Assembly: GCA_963833375.1 (NCBI GenBank)
Contig: CAWHXR010000007.1
Span: 124,001-188,000 of the forward strand
DNA: 64,000 nucleotides
DNA from: DASUPK01 sp963833375
Lineage (GTDB): Bacteria > Actinomycetota > Thermoleophilia > Solirubrobacterales > 70-9
Direction of reading: 5' to 3'
How positions within the stretch are numbered: position 1 is the stretch's first letter; each line of letters begins with the position of its first letter. The notes under the pieces were generated by a model. That model ran no database searches. It was not told the origin of the DNA and worked only from the letters and a program-made list of their open reading frames with translations. A program made the translations under genes and the position numbers. This document shows positions 57,686 through 64,000 of this stretch, piece after piece.

Positions 57686-58219
57686 ATGGAACACATCGCC
57701 CGCGTATATGCGGACGCCCTCTTCGGGGCGGCCAGGGACAGGGGAAAGCTCGACGTGATCCGCGAGCAGCTCGCCCAGTTCGCCGACGCCCTGTCGGAGA
57801 ACAGGGAGATGCAGCTCTTCTTCTTCAGCCCCTACTTCTCCTCGGCGGAGAAGGAGGATGGCCTGAAGAAGGCGATCGCCGACGCCGAGCCGGAGCTCCT
57901 CAACTTCCTGGAGCTGCTGATCGAGAAGCACCGGATGCCGGTGCTCTTCCGGATCCGTCGTCAGTTCGATGCGCTCTGGGCGAAGGAGAACAAGCGGCTC
58001 GGCGTCACGGTGACCAGCGCCGTCGAGCTCGACCCCGAGGTCGCGCGCCGGATCGGCTCGGAGATCGAGGAGCAGACAGGCAACATGGTCGAGCTGCAGA
58101 CCCGCGTCGACCCGGACATCCTCGGTGGGCTGGTCGTGCAGGTGGGGAACATGGTCTTGGACACGAGCATTCGCAACAGGCTCGAGAAACTGAGAAAGAG
58201 CGTCGCCCGAGCGGCGTAG
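57686..58219 (+). CDS. atpH: ATP synthase F1 subunit delta
   Basis: 177 residues: IARVYADALFGAARDRGKLDVIREQLAQFADAL at the N-terminal helical bundle and VTVTSAVELDPEVARRIGSEIEEQTGNMVELQTRVDPDILGGLVVQVGNMVLDTSIRNRLEKLRKS at the C-terminal signature. Connects stalk to F1. A separate delta gene, not the mycobacterial b-delta fusion. Confidence 0.95.
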   Translation: MEHIARVYADALFGAARDRGKLDVIREQLAQFADALSENREMQLFFFSPYFSSAEKEDGLKKAIADAEPELLNFLELLIEKHRMPVLFRIRRQFDALWAKENKRLGVTVTSAVELDPEVARRIGSEIEEQTGNMVELQTRVDPDILGGLVVQVGNMVLDTSIRNRLEKLRKSVARAA

Positions 58220-58236
58220 GAAAGGAACAAGCCGCA

Positions 58237-59916
<1,680 letters not shown>

Positions 59917-59939
59917 GATGAAATTGCGGCTGCTCCCAC

Positions 59940-60018
59940 ATATCACGGGTCGCTCCTCCGACATTTCACGGGTCGCGCTGTCGCGCGCCCTCGAATATGC
60001 GGAGCGCCCTCGCATCAA
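59940..60018 (-). repeat. Dispersed palindromic repeat, family E1 (atpA-atpG gap)
   Basis: Minus strand: GATGCGAGGGCGCTCCGC, then GCGACCCGTGAAATGTCGGA and GGAGCGACCCGTGATATG. Two TCACGGGTCGC units occur within it. Shares blocks with 4537-4583. Confidence 0.6.
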
Positions 60019-60037
60019 CGCGGCCGCCTTCTAGCGA

Positions 60038-60970
60038 ATGGCAACCAGAAAAGAAGTCAAGAACCGGATCTCCTCCGTGAAGAACGTGCAGAAGATCACG
60101 CGCGCGATGGAGATGGTGGCCGCTGCGCGCCTGCGTCGGGCCGAGCAGCGAATCGACGCTCTGCGCCCCTATGCGCGCGAGCTGCGCAAGATGACCCGAC
60201 AGGTCGCCGAGGCTGCCGGGGTCGAGGCAAGGAACCTGCCGGTCCTGCAGGAGCACGAGGAGCAGCGGACGGTCGGCATCCTGCTGGTGACCGGGGACCG
60301 AGGCCTCGCCGGGTCGTTCAACTCGCAGATCATCCGCGCCGGCGTCCAGCTCCAGCGCGAGCTGTCTCGGGTAGGGCAGGATGTGCGCTTCTCGGTCGTT
60401 GGTCGTCGCGGCGCCTCGACCATGCGCTTCCGCGGCGAGGAGCTCAAGGGCGAGTACGTCGGATTCACCGACAGGCCGGCCTTCTCGGACGCCCGCCAGA
60501 TCGCAGACGAGCTGGTCGCCTCCTACGTCGACCAGGACCTGAACAGGGTGGACCTGATCTACAACCGCTACGTCTCGCCGCTCACCCAGTACGTTCGGCG
60601 GCAGACCCTGCTTCCCGTCCAACAGGCGGACGTCTTCGGCGAGGGGGTGGAGGAGCTGACGCCCGACGACACTGCGGGGCTCGACGAGGAGCTCGCCGAG
60701 GCCCACCGTAAGGCGCTCTGGGTCTATGAGCCGGAGCCGGAGGAGCTGCTCGCAGAGCTGATCCCGGAATACGCCCAGCTCAACGTTTACCGGGCGCTGC
60801 TCGAGTCGACCGCCTCGGAGCATGGGGCGCGGATGACCGCGATGAGGAACGCGGCCGACAACGCCAAGGAGGTGATCTCGGACCTCACCCTGGAGATGAA
60901 CCGGGTGCGGCAGGCCGAGATCACCCAGGAGATCCTCGAGGTCGTCGCCGGCGCCGAGGGCCTCAGCTGA
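60038..60970 (+). CDS. atpG: ATP synthase F1 subunit gamma
   Basis: 310 residues: MATRKEVKNRISSVKNVQKITRAMEMVAAARLRRAEQRI (rotor N-helix), VTGDRGLAGSFNSQII and the C-terminal SEHGARMTAMRNAADNAKEVISDLTLEMNRVRQAEITQEILEVVAGAEGL. An insertion at about 205-245 (VFGEGVEELTPDDTAGLDEELAEAHRKALW) enlarges the globular part. The gap from atpA (121 bp) holds an E1 repeat. Confidence 0.96.
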   Translation: MATRKEVKNRISSVKNVQKITRAMEMVAAARLRRAEQRIDALRPYARELRKMTRQVAEAAGVEARNLPVLQEHEEQRTVGILLVTGDRGLAGSFNSQIIRAGVQLQRELSRVGQDVRFSVVGRRGASTMRFRGEELKGEYVGFTDRPAFSDARQIADELVASYVDQDLNRVDLIYNRYVSPLTQYVRRQTLLPVQQADVFGEGVEELTPDDTAGLDEELAEAHRKALWVYEPEPEELLAELIPEYAQLNVYRALLESTASEHGARMTAMRNAADNAKEVISDLTLEMNRVRQAEITQEILEVVAGAEGLS

Positions 60971-60995
60971 GACTTGACATAAGCGAAGGAGACGA

Positions 60996-62543
60996 ATGGC
61001 TGACATACATGAAACGGGTGGCTCCTCGGCTCCGCCTGCGGAGCCCCCTCGCACAGAAGAGGGAAGCGTCGGGACGGTCGAGGAGGTGACCGGCGTCGTC
61101 ATCGACGTGGTCTTCCCCGACCACATCCCGGAGATCTTCCACGCGTTGGAGATCAAGATCGATCCGGCCGGCGGGCGGACCGAAGACAGGCTGGTCTGCG
61201 AGGTGCAGCAGCATCTCGGCGACGACCGCGTTCGCGCGATCGCGATGGACGCCACCGACGGAGTCCAGCGAGGCGCCAAGGTGGTCGACACCGGCGGCCC
61301 GATCTCGGTCCCGGTCGGCAAGGAGACTCTGGGCCGGATCTTCAACCTGCTCGGGGAGGTGATCGACGAGGGCCCGGAGGTTCAGTCCGAGGAGCGCTGG
61401 CCGATCCACCGCCGGGCGCCCGAGGTCGAGGACCTCACCCCGTCGCAGGAGATCCTGGAGACCGGGATCAAGGTCGTGGACCTGCTCGCGCCCTACGCCA
61501 AGGGCGGCAAGGTCGGCCTGTTCGGCGGTGCCGGCGTCGGCAAGACGGTTCTGATCCAGGAGCTGATCCGGTCGATCGCCGAGGAGCACGAGGGCCTCTC
61601 GGCCTTCTGCGGCGTCGGCGAGCGCTCCCGCGAGGGGAACGACCTCTGGTTGGAGATGAAGGAATCCGGCGTGATCGATAAGACCATGCTCGTCTTCGGC
61701 CAGATGAACGAGCCGCCGGGTGCTCGGCTCAGGGTGGCCCTCTCGGGCCTGACCATGGCGGAGTACTTTCGCGAGCAGGGCGGCCAGGACGTGCTGCTGT
61801 TCATCGACAACATCTTCCGCTTCGTCCAGGCCGGCTCCGAGGTCTCGGCCCTGCTCGGGCGGATGCCCTCCGCGGTCGGCTACCAGCCGACCCTGGAGAC
61901 GGAGATGGGCGACCTACAGGAGCGGATCACCTCGACACGCGAGGGCTCTGTGACCTCCGTGCAGGCGATCTACGTCCCCGCGGACGACCTCACCGACCCG
62001 GCGCCGGCCTCGGTGTTCGCGCACCTGAACGCGACCACGGTTCTCACCCGGTCGCTGGTCGAGCAGGGCATCTACCCGGCGGTCGACCCGCTCGACTCGA
62101 CCTCGACGATCCTCAAGCCCGAGATCCTGGGCGAGGAGCACTACGAGACGGCGACCCGGGTACAGGAGACGCTGCAGCGCTACAAGGAGCTCCAGGACAT
62201 CATCGCGATCCTCGGGATCGACGAGCTCTCGGACGAGGACAAGCAGACCGTGTCCAGGGCGCGGAAGATCCAGCGGTTCCTCTCGCAGCCGTTCTTCGTC
62301 GCCTCGCAGTTCACGGGCCGCGACGGCGAGTACGTGCCCGTCGAGGAGACGGTCCGCGGCTTCAAGGAGATCGTCGACGGAGAGCACGACGACATCCCCG
62401 AGCGCGCCTTCTACATGCAGGGCGGTATCGACCAGGTGCTCGAGGCGTCCAAGAAGATGAGCGCCGAAGAGCCCGTCGAGTCGGCCGAGGCCGAGGCCAC
62501 CGAGCAGGAGGAGAAGGCGGAGGCCGAGGAGGCCGTGGCGTAG
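60996..62543 (+). CDS. atpD: ATP synthase F1 subunit beta, repeat-derived N-terminus
   Basis: 515 residues. Walker A GLFGGAGVGKTVLIQEL, catalytic glutamate in GVGERSREGNDLW, Walker B DVLLFIDNIFRF and ALLGRMPSAVGYQPTL. Residues 6-20 (ETGGSSAPPAEPPRT) are encoded by an E1 repeat that is 43/45 identical to the inverted copy in the etfB leader; ordinary beta subunits begin near TVEEVTGVVIDVVF. The acidic C-terminal tail (EEPVESAEAEATEQEEKAEAEEAVA) is also long. Confidence 0.97.
   Translation: MADIHETGGSSAPPAEPPRTEEGSVGTVEEVTGVVIDVVFPDHIPEIFHALEIKIDPAGGRTEDRLVCEVQQHLGDDRVRAIAMDATDGVQRGAKVVDTGGPISVPVGKETLGRIFNLLGEVIDEGPEVQSEERWPIHRRAPEVEDLTPSQEILETGIKVVDLLAPYAKGGKVGLFGGAGVGKTVLIQELIRSIAEEHEGLSAFCGVGERSREGNDLWLEMKESGVIDKTMLVFGQMNEPPGARLRVALSGLTMAEYFREQGGQDVLLFIDNIFRFVQAGSEVSALLGRMPSAVGYQPTLETEMGDLQERITSTREGSVTSVQAIYVPADDLTDPAPASVFAHLNATTVLTRSLVEQGIYPAVDPLDSTSTILKPEILGEEHYETATRVQETLQRYKELQDIIAILGIDELSDEDKQTVSRARKIQRFLSQPFFVASQFTGRDGEYVPVEETVRGFKEIVDGEHDDIPERAFYMQGGIDQVLEASKKMSAEEPVESAEAEATEQEEKAEAEEAVA
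61011..61055 (-). repeat. Family E1 repeat inside atpD coding sequence
   Basis: GAAACGGGTGGCTCCTCGGC, then TCCGCCTGCGGAGCCCCCTC, then GCACA on the plus strand; reverse complement equals 24660-24704 except two bases. Translated as AtpD residues 6-20. Confidence 0.85.
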
Positions 62544-62546
62544 CCG

Positions 62547-62963
62547 ATGGCCGAGCACAACCTCAATGCGCGGGTCCTCACCCCTGAGGGGGAGGTTTTC
62601 GACGGCGAGGTGCATCAGCTCTCGACCCGCACCGCGGTCGGCGAGATCGGCATCCTCGCGAACCACGTGCCGGTGCTCGCGCGGCTGCGCCCGACGGAGC
62701 TCCGGCTGCACATGCCCGACGGCGAGGTCAGGCGCTGGGCGCAGGCGGAGGGCTGGCTGCAGGTGTTCGCCAACCGCGCCACCGTGCTGGTCGGCGAGGC
62801 CGTGCCCCCCGAGAGCCTCGACGCCTCCGAGCTCCGCAGCCGGATCGAGGACGCGGACGCCCGGCTGCGCGAGTCCGAGGAGGGCTCGGGCGCCTATACC
62901 CAGGCGCGGCGGGACAAGGAGCGCGCCGAGGCGTTCCTGGACGTCGCCGGCGCTGAGCGTTAG
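62547..62963 (+). CDS. atpC: ATP synthase F1 subunit epsilon
   Basis: 138 residues. Beta-sandwich: LNARVLTPEGEVFDGEVHQLSTRTAVGEIGILANHVPVLARLRPTELRLHM, then a C-terminal helical hairpin (ASELRSRIEDADARLRESEEGSGAYTQARRDKERAEAFLDVA). Starts 4 bp after atpD; last gene of the operon. Confidence 0.94.
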   Translation: MAEHNLNARVLTPEGEVFDGEVHQLSTRTAVGEIGILANHVPVLARLRPTELRLHMPDGEVRRWAQAEGWLQVFANRATVLVGEAVPPESLDASELRSRIEDADARLRESEEGSGAYTQARRDKERAEAFLDVAGAER

Positions 62964-63012
62964 CGGCGCGCACCGCGGGCACTGGGCTTCATCAAGCCTT
63001 GCTGCCGAGACC

Positions 63013-63018
63013 TAGGAT
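63013..63018 (+). promoter_or_regulatory. -10 hexamer TAGGAT, leaderless promoter
   Basis: TAGGAT ends 6 nt before the GTG at 63025. Confidence 0.5.
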
Positions 63019-63024
63019 CTCCCC

Positions 63025-64000
63025 GTGGACGAACTCGCCCTCGCTCAGCGACTGATCGCCTTCGACACCTCGCACGCCGAGGGTCTGCGCCGCGCCGCCG
63101 AATTCATCGGTGGCTGGCTGGAGTCGAACGACATCAAGGCCTCCCAGATGGAGTCCCGGGGGCTTCCCGTGACGATGGCGGAGGTCGGCCCCTCCGAGGC
63201 TCCCACCCTGGTTCTGCACGGCCACATGGACGTCGTTCCGGGCGGCCGGGACCAGTTCCAGCCCCGGGTCGACGGCGACCAGCTCTTCGGCCGGGGCGCC
63301 TACGACATGAAGGGCGCGCTCGCGGTCATGCTGCTCGTCCTGCACGACCTCCGCGACCAGGACGAGGTCCTACTGCGACTCGGCATCGTCTCGGACGAGG
63401 AGTCCGAGGAGGAGGCGAACCGCGGCTCCGACGCGCTCGTCGCGAGCGGATTCGTGGGGGATTTCGCGATCACAGGGGAGCCGACCAACCTCCAGGTGGG
63501 GGTGCAGGCCAAGGGCGTTCTGGCGGTCAGATTGGAGGTCGAGGGGCGCTCCGCCCACGGCGCCACGCCGTGGCTCGGGGACAACGCCGTGGTCAAGGCG
63601 GTCGAGGTGTTCAGGGGCATCGAATCGCTACCGTTTGCACGCCACAGCTCCGCCCTGTTCGACCGTCCCTCGATCAATCTCGGTCGGATCATGGGGGGCG
63701 ATGCCCTGAACAAAGTGCCTGATACCTGCGTCATAGACGTCGATATCCGCTTCCTGCCCGACCAGGACCCCGACGAGATCCTCGGACAGGTGAGCGGCCT
63801 GCCGGACACGCGCGTGCTCACCACCTTCCGGCGGCCGCCGGCGGTCGTGGAACCCGACTCCCCGTTCGTGCGGGGCCTCTGCGAGGCCGCCTCGCCTCAC
63901 CACCCCGAGCAGGTGATGAGCGTCGGCCGGGATGGCGCCTCCGACGCGGTCTCCTTCCTCGCGGCCGGCGTGCCGGCCGTCGAGTTCGGCCCAGTCGGGG
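63025..64000 (+). CDS. M20-family metallopeptidase (DapE/ArgE-like), cut by window end
   Basis: 325 residues are visible; the frame runs off the end. The dizinc site is complete: LVLHGHMDVVPG (His, Asp), GRGAYDMKGALAVMLL (bridging Asp), SDEESEEEANRG (catalytic Glu pair) and ITGEPT; the dimerisation domain has VEGRSAHGATPWLGDNAVVKAVEV, and near the end VMSVGRDGASDAVSFLAAGVPAVEFGP. Resembles succinyl-diaminopimelate desuccinylase/acetylornithine deacetylase; exact substrate uncertain. GTG 63025 is set by the -10 hexamer. Confidence 0.85.
   Translation, partial: MDELALAQRLIAFDTSHAEGLRRAAEFIGGWLESNDIKASQMESRGLPVTMAEVGPSEAPTLVLHGHMDVVPGGRDQFQPRVDGDQLFGRGAYDMKGALAVMLLVLHDLRDQDEVLLRLGIVSDEESEEEANRGSDALVASGFVGDFAITGEPTNLQVGVQAKGVLAVRLEVEGRSAHGATPWLGDNAVVKAVEVFRGIESLPFARHSSALFDRPSINLGRIMGGDALNKVPDTCVIDVDIRFLPDQDPDEILGQVSGLPDTRVLTTFRRPPAVVEPDSPFVRGLCEAASPHHPEQVMSVGRDGASDAVSFLAAGVPAVEFGPVG

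Overview
The window is one 64 kb stretch of very GC-rich, densely coded bacterial DNA. Start codons are often GTG or TTG. Gene content and order point to an actinobacterium, probably a deep-branching lineage such as Thermoleophilia/Solirubrobacterales; that placement is inference. The main argument is the order rpmE ... prfA-prmC-sua5 ... glyA ... MraY/WecA-like-AtpI-like-atpBEFHAGDC, which is the classic actinobacterial arrangement (compare the Mycobacterium tuberculosis Rv1298-Rv1311 region), plus a methyltransferase-GH57-GT4 trio like Rv3030-Rv3032.

Layout. 0-4.5 kb: a DipZ-type thiol-disulfide protein, a DksA-like protein without zinc cysteines, a small membrane protein, an IS481-type element with a frameshifted transposase, and a methyltransferase. 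4.6-9 kb: glucan/polysaccharide genes. 9-23 kb: acyl-CoA metabolism (MeaB, acyl-CoA dehydrogenase, thioesterase, thiolase, split methylmalonyl-CoA mutase) with an HxlR regulator, PepA, a HAD phosphatase and a large secreted YncE-propeller/phosphoesterase. 23-24.5 kb: lipoprotein, ECF sigma and anti-sigma. 24.7-28.3 kb: etfB-etfA-ETF:quinone oxidoreductase. 28.5-36.5 kb: sugar kinase, PHP phosphatase, cytochrome c, a convergent NarL-type two-component pair, sulfatase, alpha/beta hydrolase and NTF2-like protein. 36.6-46 kb: rpmE, DUF1385, an OmpR-type two-component pair, ApbE and a haem membrane protein, NRAMP, prfA, prmC, sua5. 46-55 kb: TetR with an R2lox-type oxidase, glyA and an envelope-polysaccharide group. 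55.3-63 kb: the complete F1Fo ATP synthase operon. The last gene is an M20 peptidase cut by the window end.

How it works together: mutase, MeaB, dehydrogenase, thiolase and ETF/ETF-QO make a coherent route for fatty-acid, propionate and branched-chain degradation feeding electrons to quinone, with the ATP synthase downstream energetically. No tRNA, rRNA, CRISPR or phage genes were seen.

The most unusual features are at DNA level. (1) At least three families of small palindromic repeats occupy 5' leaders and operon junctions, and some are translated as protein N-termini (AtpD, TetR, R2lox, a PRC-barrel-like protein). (2) prfA is frameshifted exactly at a G7 run that reads as a -1 slippery heptamer. 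(3) About eighteen genes have a TAnnnT -10 hexamer only 5-10 nt before the start codon, suggesting widespread leaderless transcription. (4) Several palindromic operators can be read directly.
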